From Ricinus communis (Eukaryota; Streptophyta; Magnoliopsida; Malpighiales; Euphorbiaceae): 64,000 nucleotides of DNA. Location: assembly GCF_019578655.1 (NCBI RefSeq), contig NC_063261.1, positions 25,523,126-25,587,125 on the forward strand, in the 5' to 3' direction. Each line of letters opens with the position of its first letter. The first letter of the stretch is position 1. The translations under genes were made by a program, and so were the position numbers. Below, in pieces: positions 10,877 through 34,500 of the stretch. The notes under the pieces were generated by a model. That model saw nothing but the letters and a program-made list of their open reading frames with translations. It was not told the DNA's origin and searched no databases.

Positions 10877-12520
10877 TTATTACTATGTCCTATTCTTTTA
10901 CTTTTTATTATATTATTATTAATAATCTATTATTATACTTTTTATTTTGATTTTATAGTTTTACTGATTTCATATTTTTTATTACAATATTGAATCTATT
11001 TTAATAATATGCTAGTATTTTTATAATAAAAATATCATTAAAGTTAAATTATATATATAAGAAGCTCTATTAATTATTCAAAATCTCTGTATAAATATAA
11101 AATTAAATCATACTTTAATAAACATTCATATCTTAAATTATATTACATCTTATTTTATAACATTTAAATTCTAATTATATTTTATCATCACCTAATAATA
11201 TTTTAAGTTTTAAAAATTTAATAATAATAATAAAAAATTAAGATCAATAATTACATATTCATAATTATAAATTACAGAACACAATTATAAGTTATGAACA
11301 CAAGTTCATCAGTAAAAACTATAAATATCAATCATAAAATTACATATTCGTAGGTTAAAAATAATAAATTTATAAATTATAAACTATAAGTTCATTATAC
11401 GTATGCCTAAAGTTTATATATTATAGTACAAAAATTCATTAAAGAAAACTACAGGTTCATAAGTAAAAAAACAACAAATTCATAAATGATAAACTGTAGG
11501 TTTATTATACGTATACCTGAGTTTCATATATTATAATCTAGAAATTCATATAAAAAATCTATAGATTCATAGGTTAAGATAAGTTGATAAATTCTAAACT
11601 ATAAATTCATTACATGTATATCTAAGATTTATATATTGTAGTTTAGTAATTCATAAAATAAAAAGCTACAGGTTCATAGGTTAAAAATAAAAAATTGATA
11701 AATTATAAATTACAGATTCATCATATGTATATATGAAATTTATAAATTGAAAAACAGATTCATATGTTAATCAATTAAATAATGAATTTAAACTTTCTAT
11801 TTGATGAATCTGTAGTCAATACTTAGTGATCATGTTGTTTATAACTATATTTAATAGTACATTCTGGATGTATCTACATTCTACTACCAATGGACCTATA
11901 ATTTATGTTTAATGAATCCACAACTTATCACAAATGGTCATGCGTGATAGTTAAAATTCAACGTCATGTGAAAAATAAATATAATATTTTATAAACTATA
12001 AAATTATTATCAAAAGCCATTTAAAAAGAATTATCCATAAAAATATTAAAGTTCATAAATATAAATTACATTGAATAATTTTATGCATAATAGAAGTTTG
12101 TTTTTTTAGTTTTTTTCTACTGATACTCATCGTATTAAATTTTTTATTAAAAGAATTACACAAATATAAATATTTAATCATTAGTATTATCTTTTTAGAG
12201 AAATTAATATAATTTTAATTTAAAAAATTAAGCAAATAAAAAACTCAAAATGCAATATTTAAAAAAAAAATTATTTATTTTTTAATTACTAAAAATAGAA
12301 TAAAATAAATATAATTTTGATTATGAACATTACAAATCAATAGAAAATGGAAAGGAAAATGTTACTTTAGTTTAACAGCTACTACGCTTTTTTTTTAATT
12401 AGATTTTTTGTTAATAGTCAAAATACGTACATGTATGATTATGGATCAAATTAAACTTATGCGTTTTGAATTTAGAAATACAAACATTATGTAATTAGGT
12501 CCATAATATAATTTGCCTTC
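10877..12520. repeat. A+T-rich dispersed repeat, copy 1 (~1.64 kb)
   Basis: This block aligns by eye, in the same orientation, with 16650-17920. Shared landmarks in order are: TTATATTATTATT near the left edge, an ATCAATCATAAAA block, units starting GTTCATAGGT, an ATTTAATGAA(T/C)C block, an AAATATAATTTTGATT block, an ACGTACAT sequence and an ATATAATTTGCCT end. No coding frame or terminal repeat was found. It could be a non-autonomous transposon or an old segmental duplication. Confidence 0.6.
11344..11756. repeat. Minisatellite inside copy 1, unit about 110 bp, 3.8 copies
   Basis: Units start with a GTTCATA- or GATTCATA-like sequence: 11344-11453, 11454-11563, 11564-11670 and a partial unit 11671-11756. 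Each contains AAATTATAAACTATAA-like, TTCATTATACGTAT-like and TTTATATATTATAGT-like blocks. The copies are diverged. The second dispersed copy has only about two units (17069-17278). Confidence 0.65.
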
Positions 12521-14700
12521 TATTATCATTGTCACAATTTACAAATTGTATGGAATCAGTATCTCCCAACACTATTGGCATTTTTAAGCAAGATTAATTA
12601 CTCTTCTCCTATAAATTTAACATATTCGCACACTATTGTTTTTAAGTTTACTCCATTAACACATACTATAATAGTTTGGTTAGGAGATGCTCGGAGCTAC
12701 AACTACTTATGCATATAAATTCTAGGCCTAACAAATAAAAGCTATAAAACTTAAGAAACAAATATGACAAGCTGTTGAATGGCACATAATTACCACTAAT
12801 TTACCTTTTAAATTTTGTTAACTCTAATTTTAGAAATTAGGCATAAAAAATTGATAAAACATTGAAATTTGAAGAAAAATACACAAAGCTTTCAATGTTA
12901 TCAGACTGTTTAAAACATGGAAGATTATAAATCTATATTGTTTCCCAAGACCCTAAAACAAGAAAATTCACAACTTACAAAAAGAGCCGAACAAAAATCC
13001 TTTGGCCCTCCAAAAATCTCTTGGTCTTAAAACTGGGCTACGGCTAAATTCATTGTGAGTATCAACGAACTTCAATTCTTTGTTTTCTTTTTTACAAGAT
13101 AAGTTTTAGATTTTAAAGAGATTAAAAAGGGTTCGTTATCATTTTTATCAAACCAACCCATAAATCCACTTAATAAAGGATAAATTCTAAATGGGTTATA
13201 TAGACCAACTAATAGGTCATCCAATCATAAACTAATATAAAATAAATAATACATAAAGTTAAAGGCCTAAAAATTATATAGATTTAGTTCAGAAAAAGAG
13301 ATAATATATATGCTCAAAATATATAAAGATCATCTATACAAGAAATCCTGATATTTCTCGTATAATAATATCATATAAATAACGTTACAGTCATTGCCGT
13401 CGCTACCACTGTCGCTAGCCATCGCTGTTACCGCCACTACTTTTAGGCTCTTTATCATTTAGACACAACATCTTCCAGACCGTTGTTAGTCTTCAATGAT
13501 TTTCTTCTTCATAATATGTAGAGAAAGATGTCAATCCTTAGAACCACCATATTAACTAATAAATCTAGAAAAAGATATGGACTTTCTATACCAAGAGAGA
13601 AGTAAGAGGGGATAACAAAGAAACCACTGAAAAGAGTCATAATAACTAAATCAAGATAATAATAATAAAAAATAAAAAATAAAACTACCAAATATAAAAG
13701 AAAGGAGGTCGCGGCCGCCGGCAACCGAACAAGACTCCGGCGGCTGCAAAAGAAAGGCAAAGAAAAAACTCTAGTTTTCTAGAAAGATAAAAATCTTTAG
13801 AGAGAAAAGTTATAGCCTTTCAAAGTTAGCCTCAGCGTGAATGCTTATCCAAACATTCCAAAAACTCCAAGGCATGCTTGTTCACTGCCTGGCCCGCATC
13901 ATTTTTTGGTGGAAAAGGATCTAGAAATCCTTCATCATTTGTCACAATTTACGAATTGTAAGGAATCAGTATCTGAAAACACTACTACAATAGCCTTCTT
14001 AAGCAAAACAAATTACTCTTTATCCTACAAAGTATTAGGACCCAACAACACAATTTAGGATTTTCAGTCTCATGATTTAGTCAGGTTAAGATGCCCTTGC
14101 CCACCCTTCTCGTCTCATTGTCCTAGTGATCATTTTAAAGGTAACACTGCAAACAACTAATTGGTCCAAAAATCTTTAGCCATAAGAGGCTTTCCAATTT
14201 TTATGATGAAAGTAATAAAAGAATGAAAAAGTATACATGCCTATACGTGTTAGAACATACAACAAAAGATAATTGAAATGGGACATCAAATGCAAGATTT
14301 CATCAAAAACTGTAACGACAACTTTAAATTTTCTTACACTCTCAAAAACTTGAGATTGCAATTCCCAATTTATAACTTTATTTTCTTCAAACATCGCTCT
14401 TTTACCATTTTTTTTAAGTTCTTCCCTCAAGTTACCCAGCCACTATCTCTTAGATATGGCTTGAAAAGAAGTGGCAAAGATATATATATCCTTGTAATGT
14501 CTTTCTCAGAATAGAAAAAGAAAAGCAACCAAACAACTGATACCATTACAACAACATAAACTGAAGCTTTCTCAAGGAATGTAAGACTATAAATCAGAAA
14601 AAAGAAGTAAAAAAAGTTGGAAAATTAATTGCAGAAAACAACATCAACAATTACTTTAACCCATTTGATTCGATAGAAAAAGCATTAATTATAATTACAT
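12521..14700. other. Intergenic with a short duplicated segment, no identified gene
   Basis: A segment at 12525-12600 resembles 13938-14015 in the same orientation (both contain TTGTCACAATTTAC followed by GGAATCAGTATCT). A GC-richer block at 13380-13760 (minus frame 13509-13760, hydrophobic) looks like leader or LTR sequence, not a gene. Short frames at 13837-14058 (plus) and 14176-14430 (minus) have protein-like composition, but I recognise no family; they may be pieces of a pseudogene. Confidence 0.4.
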
Positions 14701-14759
14701 GATCATCATTCCAGTCACCACCCTAAAACCAGAAGAACACACACACACAAACAAAAACC

Positions 14760-16649
<1,890 letters not shown>

Positions 16650-17920
16650 ACTACTTTTACCATGTTCCATCTCTTTATTTCTTATTATATTATTATTCTT
16701 AATTTATTATTATTATCTTAATTTTAATTTTATATATTTTAGTGTATTTTATATTTTTTATTACAAAACTAAATCTATTTTTTATTAATATATTAATATC
16801 TTTATAATGAAATATCATATTTATATAATATATATAAATGTTAAATTTAATCATATTTTAATATATATTTATATATTGTGTTTTAGTTCATAAAATTTCA
16901 AATCTTATTTATTTTTTAATATTACATAGTACTATTTTAGTTTTTAAAATATAATAAAAATATTAAAATTAATAATTTTATATTCGTAATTATAAATTAT
17001 AAAACATAAGCATAGATTATCAAAAAAGTTTATGAGCAAAAACTGTAAACATCAATCATAAAACTACAAGTTCATAGGTAACAATAAACTCATAAATTAT
17101 AAACTATAGATTTATTATAACTATATTTGAGATTCATTTATAATAGTCCATAAATTCATTAAGAAACAAAGATTTACAGATTAAAAATAAAAAGTTCATA
17201 ATTTATAAATTGTGGGTTCATAACAGGTACACAAATTCATAAACTATGACTTAAAAATTTATAATTTAAAAAGTAGATTTATTTATTAACTGATGAATTT
17301 ACATTTCACAAATGATGAATTTACATCTCATATTTAATAGACCTATAAAAAATACTTAATGATCTTGTTACTTACAATTATATTTAACAGTATATCTTCA
17401 ATGAACCTATATCATATCACCAATCAACCTATAATATATATTTAATGAACCTATAACTTATTAAATATGAATATATGCGATGGTGATAATTCAATGTTAT
17501 ATAAAAATATATATAATGATTTATAAAAATATAGAATTATCCTTAAAAGTCATTAAAAAATTATGTATAAAAATTTTAAATTCTATAAATGAAAAATTAT
17601 ATTGAAAAATTAATTCTTTATTATTTCTATTAATATTTATGAAATGAAAATTATCATTATTATAAGAATTAAGTAAATACAAAAATTAAATCATTAATAC
17701 AATTTTTTTTCTAATTTGATTTAATTTTTAAAAAAAAATCAGTATATTTTTAATTATTTCTTGAATAAAATAAAAATAATATAATTTTGATTTCAAATAT
17801 AACAAATAAAATAAAACAACAAATAAATTACGTACATATCATACATATACATGTACTGGACAAACTATTGATAAAGCAACAAAATATTGTCCTGGGTTCA
17901 GAATATAATTTGCCTAGGCT
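16650..17920. repeat. A+T-rich dispersed repeat, copy 2 (~1.27 kb)
   Basis: This is the same-orientation homologue of 10877-12520, with the same order of landmarks. It is shorter, largely because the internal minisatellite has about two units (17069-17170 and 17171-17278) in place of nearly four. Divergence is high, with many substitutions and small indels. No terminal inverted repeat or target duplication is obvious. Confidence 0.6.
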
Positions 17921-18130
17921 TTTGAATTTTTGTGTTTTGTTTTATTGAGCTGGACTTCAATCAAATTGTATTACGATCTTTTTGAGAATTTTTTTCAATC
18001 GACTAAAACTAGTGAAATTTACAAGCTGTAAAAGACATTAGCATTAAATAAAAAAAAAAGATGATGCTTTACAAAAATATATTTTGTAAACGCAGCATAT
18101 TATTTATTAACTTGCTAATTTTTTTAATTT

Positions 18131-18721
18131 TAAAGGGTCGATTGTAAAAGAAATTAAAATAAATAAATATAAATTAAATAACTATTAATTTTAATTTTAA
18201 TTAAATTATAAAATTTTAATTTATTTTATTTTAATTATTCAATCTTTTCAATTTAATTACATTCATAAATAAAAGACGGACACATTAAAAAATAACAGAA
18301 GAAAAACTTGACATTTACTAACTAAAATCATTGTTAAAAAATTGAAAAAAAATAAAAATCGTATAATTAAAATAAAACTAAATATAAAATTTGACAATTA
18401 ATTATATTATTATCTCTTACTGGTGCATCTGACTTGAGTTTAAAAATAAAATTAATAATTATAGAAGTAATACATAACTATTCAGTTGTTATTATCTAAT
18501 ACTATATACAAAATAAATATTACTATTTATAAAATAAAAAGTAATGATTAATATATTGATTGGTAATTATAACTAATATAAATAATTTTTAAAGAAATTA
18601 AAATTAAATTAAATTACCAATAAATTAAAATTAATTAACCTTTTCTAATTTAAGAGATAGAGGGTTAACACAAAGATACTACAAGAATGTTAATCCTTTT
18701 AGCGGTTGACCCTTTAACAAA
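18131..18721. mobile_element. Possible MITE with imperfect ~26-bp terminal inverted repeats
   Basis: The left end TTAAAGGGTCGATTG and the right end, read on the opposite strand, TTAAAGGGTCAACCG can be extended to about 26 aligned bases. The ~590 bp between them is A+T-rich and non-coding. No clear target duplication was found, so the superfamily is open. Confidence 0.35.
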
Positions 18722-19171
18722 AATACATCCCAAACTAATCCCCTTAACCTCCAACTAAACATATCCTGAAACTGAACAATGAAAAACATCAAAACATTTA
18801 AGACCACAAAATGTTTGACAAGCCAAACGTAAATTCCCATGAAAAAGAAAGAGAAAAGGAAAAGAATGCAATGGAGCTTCTCTGAACTTCCTCAAATGCC
18901 ACTGATAATGCTTTTATTAAGGCCCAGTCCTACTCAAGAGACAACCTTATGGCATGATCTAGACCCACAGAAACACAAAATAAGGATATTTCAACTATCA
19001 TTGCATTCAAATAATTTGAGAATGCCTACCTACAAAAGGATCAGTTCAACTCTAGTCTACATCTACCTGCAACACTTGAGTTTATACATATTGGGTAAGC
19101 CTCTTTGGCCCCAAAATCCAATTCACCATTTTCATGTAAGATACAGAATCAGGCTGAATGGGAATATATTT
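18722..19171 (-). other. Downstream region and likely 3' UTR of ELF6
   Basis: About 450 bases separate the ELF6 stop codon from the possible MITE. Composition is less A+T-rich from about 18840 onward, consistent with a transcribed 3' UTR of some 300 bases. No polyadenylation site was assigned. Confidence 0.4.
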
Positions 19172-27838
<8,667 letters not shown>

Positions 27839-28500
27839 GAAAGAAAAAAAAAAAAGATAAAAGAAACCAACGAGTCACATTACAAGTAACTACTCAACAG
27901 AGTCTCAGTATACAACAGAATACGATAATGCCCAATTAGACAACATTTAACTACCACGGCAATTACAGACAAGAATTTATCTAAACCCTAAATTCAAGAT
28001 TTTCTATAAGAGAAACTGTGAAGTATATTTCTTTTGCATTTATCACAACTTCAAGAAATTGAAGCTATAATAAACTCAAAACAAAATGACAAAATAGCTA
28101 AAAATGTATAAGATATTTCTTTTATTTAGAAAATGAACCTGTTAAAAACCCCAGGAGTCTGCTTTAGGAATTTCCCGTTCTTCAAAAATCACCAAATGTG
28201 AGAGAGAGAGAGAGAGAGAATACGGGTCTTTGTTTAGGTTTTGAGTGACATTTCTTATCCGGCGTAAGGTAGCAATTAGTCGTGTAATATTGTTAAACTA
28301 CGCATAAAGAACGAGGCGCAGGAATGATGTATTGCGGTTTATAGGCCGTACGATTTCGGTTGGCAGGGTTTTTTTAAGCGCGAAATAATGATAATAAGTT
28401 ATGCGGTACACGCGCATTTTAGCAGCGGGCGGTGATAAAATATTGAATAGGGTAATCGTAGGGGTGTGTTCTGGTGGTCGACATGCAAAATGTTAAATGT
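27839..28500 (-). promoter_or_regulatory. Probable 5' UTR and promoter of ELF6
   Basis: The 660 bases before the start codon include an A-rich run just upstream of the ATG, a telo-box-like AAACCCTAA (27984-27992, plus-strand reading), the GA microsatellite, and a locally GC-richer block at 28255-28480. No clear TATA box was found. Confidence 0.4.
28201..28219. repeat. (AG)9 microsatellite in the ELF6 5' region
   Basis: The dinucleotide run lies about 365 bases before the ELF6 start codon. On the transcribed strand it reads (CT)n, common in plant 5' UTRs, and GAGA repeats of this kind can be bound by BBR/BPC proteins. Whether it is in the leader or the promoter is not decidable here. Confidence 0.6.
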
Positions 28501-31248
28501 TGATCCATATCTTTGATGTCTCACTGGTCGTAGATCTTCCCACTACAATTATCTCCAAAATCCTCACCTCTTCACTCCAAAAAGAAAAAAGAAAAATCAC
28601 CCCACATTATTAGCCACCACCAAAGTGCATTTACTATAGTTAGGTGTATTGGATAATATCCTCTTCGCCCATGAACTTATTTGTTCCCGTCAACTACCAA
28701 AGTTACTATAGAGACACTAACTTGTCTAATTACTGTATTACTATAGTAGTAGATATGTTACCTTAATTAATATTAGAGAAATAGCCTTAATTATTTATTA
28801 TTATTCTCCTTGACAATTCTTTTTGTATCCGTGAATTTTGATAATAATCGAGAATCAATTTTCTCTTACTTGTTTTTGTATTTTTCTCTCTCTAGTTTTT
28901 CAGATTTCATTCAATTTTTATGTTATTTTTATATTTATTAAGCTATGTCAATTAATCATTCTTGCAATAAATTGGATCTTTGCCATGTAGAAGCTATTGC
29001 GTGCAACCAAAAAAAAAATCAATGCATTTATTTAAAAATAAGGAAAATGATATTTAAAAAATTGATAATAAAATAAATCCATTTATGTTTAAATAAGGAA
29101 AATAATATTTAAAAGAAATTTAAAAAATACACACATTGGAATTTTTCTTAATTTTAAGAGTAAGAGCGTTGACGGAATTAAATGAATTATGAGGGGTTAA
29201 AGATGATGTCATTGCTACTGCTTCTTCTATTTTATTTTTTTCTCCTTTTTTTGAATTTAATAATGATTGGATCATAAAAATTCAATAGGTAAATCATTAG
29301 GGTAATTCAACAAGTATTTAATGATGATTTGATCATAAAGAATTAACAGATAAATCATCAATGCAATTCAACAATTAAATAATAGTTCAAGAAAAAAAAT
29401 TAAAGGCAATTCTTCATAAATCTAAAAATAAATCAAGCATTGAGAAAATTGAGAAATTATTAAAAAAATTGTTATATATATTATAAAAAATTATTTTTGA
29501 CTATATTTGTTTACTAATTTCATATATCTATTTGCTAATTTCATAGTAAGGCAACTCCTAAAATATCCAAAATCAATATGTGACTTCAATATTTTCTTTT
29601 CTTCTTTAATCGTTTTCTACATCAACAAAACAATGCGTAAAAACTCAAATAGCCTTATCTACATAAAAAAAAAAAAAACAACAACAACAACAAAATAAAA
29701 CGCAAAAATCCAAATAGCCTTATCTCAAAAATTTCCTATCTCTTTCTAAATTTTTACCTTTGAATTATGGTGGAATAGAATAAAAAATGTGTAAGAAACT
29801 AAATATTAATAATTTAATATTTTAAATTTTCTTCAACGAGTAAATAATAATTCAAGAAAATAAATTAAAAATAAATATTCATATATGTGAAAGATCAACC
29901 GAATATCAACTAAATATCAACTACACCCATATTAAAATTAACCAAATACTAACTAAATATCAATAAAATTATTTAATTATAAAAAATAAACTTTTTCAGA
30001 GAGCAATATCCAATAAATTTTAAGAAGATTTTTTATTGACAATATTACATAAAAAAAGAACTAAAATAAGAGAGATCAAAGAAATGAAAGAAAAAAAAAG
30101 CTTAAACACAAAAAAAAAAAAAAAGAAGCAAAATACAAGAAAAAAAATTAAAAATAATTTTTTACAGACTGAAAAATCAACTAAACATCAACTATACCAT
30201 CTTAACATCAACTAAGCATCAACCAAACATCAAGAAAAAGAGTTATTCAAAGTAACTATGTAATATCCTAAATTTTGTCAACTTATTATATTTACAGGAC
30301 TTGATTTTCGAATTAAATAATAACATATTCGATGTGAAATAATTTAGTAATAACATTATTTTCAATTGCATAACTTCCATATATAATTAAATTAAATAAT
30401 TAATATAGAGTTTAGTAACATTAATGAAAATGGAATATATAATTTTTATATTATTAAAAAATTATTTTATGTATGATTAGTATTAAATTATGATAATAAT
30501 TTGTGTAATTAATTTAGTAGATTTATTTGATTAAATTAAAGCATAACTATATTAAATTAATATTTAAAAATTTAAATAAATGGCAGTAGTATGAACTTAA
30601 TTTTATAGTTGGCTTAGTGCCTTCATAGTTGTAGATCAATTAATTAGTTAATATGACTCTTTACATCATTGTGTTAGAAATTTCATATTATTAAAAAAAG
30701 ATATTCAACTAATTTATTAATATTAACTAATTAAGTGATTAGTTTTAGTCATTTTGATATTAGTTAGAATTAAGTCTAATTCTATTAGTAAACTCTGCAT
30801 TGACTCAATTTATTAATTTTTTTAGTTTTTTATCAGGATGGATGTTTAGTTTCTTAATTTCTTGATTTTCTTCTTTGAATGACTATGCAGTCTCAATAGC
30901 TTAACAGATGGTATATCGATTTTCAAATTAATTTCATATTTTAAAGAAAAAATGATAATTTTAGTAACAACTAAGTAGTAAAAATAAAGTTGCAAGCGAT
31001 GCATAGTGTGAAATTCTCATATTACTAATAGATAAAAAATAAGATTAAATTATAAATGCTAAGGTCTAATCTACCAAATGACTAGTTTTAATCATCTTGG
31101 TATTAATTGGACTGAAATGAAGTTATTTTAACATATTCTACTCTACATTAATTCACTTAACTCCTCCATTAATTGATTATTCAAAGTCTAATATCATTTC
31201 ATGTCTAATAATACTAATTAAAAATTATCTTCAAACTAAATTAATAAT
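28501..31248. other. Intergenic, A+T-rich, with small repeats
   Basis: No gene was found. Small structures: a two-unit 61-bp tandem duplication (29256-29316 and 29317-29377, both with GGATCATAAA or TGATCATAAA); runs of a CATCAACTAAA-like short repeat near 29905-29965 and 30170-30235; and two copies of a ~100-bp sequence (about 30705-30815 and 31065-31165) that recurs at 36425-36545. Confidence 0.5.
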
Positions 31249-31253
31249 TTAAT

Positions 31254-31482
31254 TGTTGAGATTTTGAGTTGTTAGGGTTGTTAGGATATGATAAGTATTT
31301 ATCTTTTAAATTTAGGATATGATAAGTATTTATCTTTTAAATTTAGAGTCTAGCTATTAAGAGTTTATTATTTAGTTTCTATCAAAGTCTTACATATAAG
31401 TATAAATATAAGGCCGATGTATCTCTTTTTGATATCAGAATATAATAATGAAAACCTAATTCTTAGGTTATTTCTTTCAAGT
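31254..31482 (+). repeat. Left LTR of the copia element
   Basis: 229 bp, starting TGTTGAG. It contains two tandem 31-bp units (31284-31314, 31315-31345), each with the inverted repeat GATAAGTATTTATC. It ends TTTCAAGT if the TTAAT duplication is used to set the boundary, or TTTCA (31479) if a canonical CA end is assumed. Confidence 0.85.
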
Positions 31483-31495
31483 TGGTATTAGAGCC
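31483..31495 (+). other. Primer binding site of the copia element
   Basis: TGGTATTAGAGCC follows the left LTR. It is the initiator tRNA-Met complement with one C-to-T change, which would weaken priming slightly. The change fits the C/T and G/A transition pattern seen between the LTRs. Confidence 0.8.
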
Positions 31496-31531
31496 TACAA
31501 AAAAAAAATGCTTTGAAATACTTAAAACAAC

Positions 31532-34500
31532 ATGAGTGGTAGAGATGGTGAACCATCTGGATCAAAACCTATTATCATTCAATCTGAAGGAGCATTCAAT
31601 GCAGGAATTACACTTACAGAATCAAATTATGATGTATGGTCTCAACTAATGGAAATGCATATTGCTGAAAGAGAAAAGTTTTCCTATATTCGGAAAAACA
31701 AAACCACCCTACTTTGAATCGGAGGATGGGTATGAAAAGTGGTATGTTTGAAAACCAAAAGGTGAAAAGATGGTACGCTAATGTCTATGAGTCCAGAGAT
31801 TATGAAGCGATATTTACGCTTATCCACTGCCCATGAAATTTGGACTGCTTTATCAAAAGCTTTCTATGATGGCAGTGATGAGTTGCAGCTCTTCGCCTTA
31901 AACCAGAAAGCATTTGCAGCCAAACAGAATAGAAGATCTCTCTCTGAATATTATGAAGAACTAACTGCAATTTTTCAGGAATTGGATCACAGAGACAAAG
32001 TGGTCATAAAGGATCCTGATGATGTGGTTGCGTACAAAAAATCTATTGAACGACTACGGGTGCATATATTTTTTAGCTGGACTGGATGATCACTTTGAGC
32101 AGGTTCGCGGAGAAATCCTACGTCAGGAGTCTACTTCAGGCCTAGAAGAAAGCTATGCCCTGAATCGACGAGAGGAGAACCGCCGTGTAACATTAAAAGG
32201 AGACTATGGAGACTCCGATGCTGCTGCTATGGTGATTCGCAACAAGTCAAAGACATCTATTGGTATTAGAAAGTCCACACAAAAATGTACTCATTATAAT
32301 AAGTCAGGCCACATCAAAGATTGTTGCTTTGAGCTTATAGGCTATCCAGATTGGTGGGATGAGAATCGAGGATCACAAAGAAGAAAAGCTAAGAATTCCC
32401 TGATTTCTGCTGTTGCTGAAACCAAAACAAGTGAGGACAATGTTGAATCAACTTCAACATTAGTAGCAACCACAAGCAAGGAAGGTAAGGTGTTTAATAT
32501 TTCTACATCTGTTTGTGATAATACATGGATAATTGATTCTGGTGCTTCAAATCATATGACCTTTGATTCTGGACAGGTTAAGAAACTTAGACCATCCTTA
32601 CAAAAATCTGTTTTGATAGCAAATGGTAATGAGGTTCCAATTATTGGAGAGGGATCTATTACTGCCACCAATTCTTTAAATTTAGACTCAGTTTTAATTG
32701 TTCCATCATTAAATTACAGCCTTTTATCTGTTTCCCAAATAACATCAGCTTTGTCTTGTATTGTTATTTTTTGGCCTAATTTCTGTTGTTTTAAGGATAT
32801 CCAAACGAAGCAGACGATTGGCTGTGGTATTAGGCGAGGGAATTTGTACTACTTAGACATGCAATCGAATACTTCTTCCAAGTTGCATCATGCGTTTGCA
32901 ATGGATGGTCCAAAGAAGGAAAAAAATGAAGTAGAAATCTGGTTACAACATAGACGACTAGGGCATGCTTCTTTTGGCTACCTAAAAAAGTTATTTCCTG
33001 GTTTGTTTAACAACATTGATGTTTCTATTTTTCGTTGTGATGTTTGTGAACTTGCCAAGAGTTATCGAAGCTCTTTTTCATCAAGTTTTAATAGAGGTCA
33101 TTTACCTTTTATGATTGTTCATTCTGATGTTTTGAGTCCATCTAAAATTTTAACTTTGGGGGGATCTCGTTGGTTTGTTACTTTTATCGATGATTGCACA
33201 AGGATGACTTGGGTGTGCTTAATGAAATCTAAGAGTGATGTGAGTGCATTATTTCAGAAATTTCATACACATTTTAAGACTCAATATAATGCACATATTC
33301 AAGTGCTTCACAGCGATAATGGTGGTGAATACCATAACTCTGAATTGAAGCATTATTTGGAAGAAAATGGAATTGTCAATCAAAGTACATGTGTTTATAC
33401 ACCCCAACAAAATGGGGTAGCTGAAAGGAAGAATAGGCATTTACTAGAAGTTGTTCGTGCCTCATTGCTTCATGCAAAAATGCCATTATCATTTTGGGGA
33501 GAAGCTCTTACTTCTGCTGCATATTTAATTAACCGAAGTCCTTCACAGACTCTTGATTTTCAGACACCTTTTCAGGTTCTTAATGATACTACAACTGCTC
33601 CATCAACATCAAACTTACCTCCTCGTGTCTTCGGCTGTGTAGTATTTGTACATATTCATAAACATCACCGCCATAAGCTTGCTCCTCGAGCAATAAGATG
33701 TGTGTTTCTTGGATATGCAACAAATAAAAAGGGGTACAGGTGTTATCATCCTCCAACTCGGCGTATGTTCATATCCATAGATGTAGTCTTTCATGAAGAT
33801 GTGATGTATTTTGAGTCTGAATTTCCGGAGGAGAGACATGAAGAAATTCAAACATTAGAATATCAATTTCAGAAGGAGTATGAAGTGGTTGATAATGGTG
33901 TTGGTGATCACTCAGAAAATCATGGGATACGTATTGAGCAAGAAGATCTAACTCCATCGATTGAAGAAGAGTCCTCAAGTGAAGAAGACCATGAATCCCA
34001 AGCTGAAATACCACGCCAATCACCTGCTGAAGATATTCCTATTCTTGAACCCGATCCACCGAGAAAACGATTACCAGAACGATCCACCAGAGGTATTCCT
34101 AAACTTAGTTATGAGCTTAAAATTTCTAGTAAAGTTAAATACCCAATGAGTCATTATGTGGCCGAATCATAACTGTCAGAATCAAATAAGTCATCACAAA
34201 TCAATTATCTATCGATCTATTCCTAACGATTATGCAGGAAGCTTTATCCCGATCCAAAATGGAAAGCTGCAATGAACGATGAAATGAAAGCCTTGCAAAA
34301 GAATGAAACATGGGAGCTTGTTGATTGTCCAGCAGGAAAGAAACCAGTAGGGTGTCGTTGGGTCTACACCATAAAGTATAAAGCAGATGGCACAATCGAG
34401 CGATTCAAAGCAAGATTGGTAGCAAAAGGATACACTCAAATCTATGGGATTGATTACACTGAAACCTTCTCTCCTGTAGCTAAAATCAGTACTGTGAGAG

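Noticed and set aside
11344..11756. CRISPR-like regular spacing
   Set aside because: The ~110-bp units are whole diverged repeats without unique spacers, in a plant nuclear context.
13509..13760. 83-residue minus frame with a membrane-like hydrophobic run
   Set aside because: The hydrophobic part comes from T-rich low-complexity DNA, and the GC-rich start looks like leader or LTR sequence. No family was recognised.
14176..14514. Opposed open frames upstream of the acetyltransferase 3' end
   Set aside because: Neither has a recognised domain, and codon-like structure is weak. Part of the interval may be transcribed 3' sequence or a pseudogene fragment.
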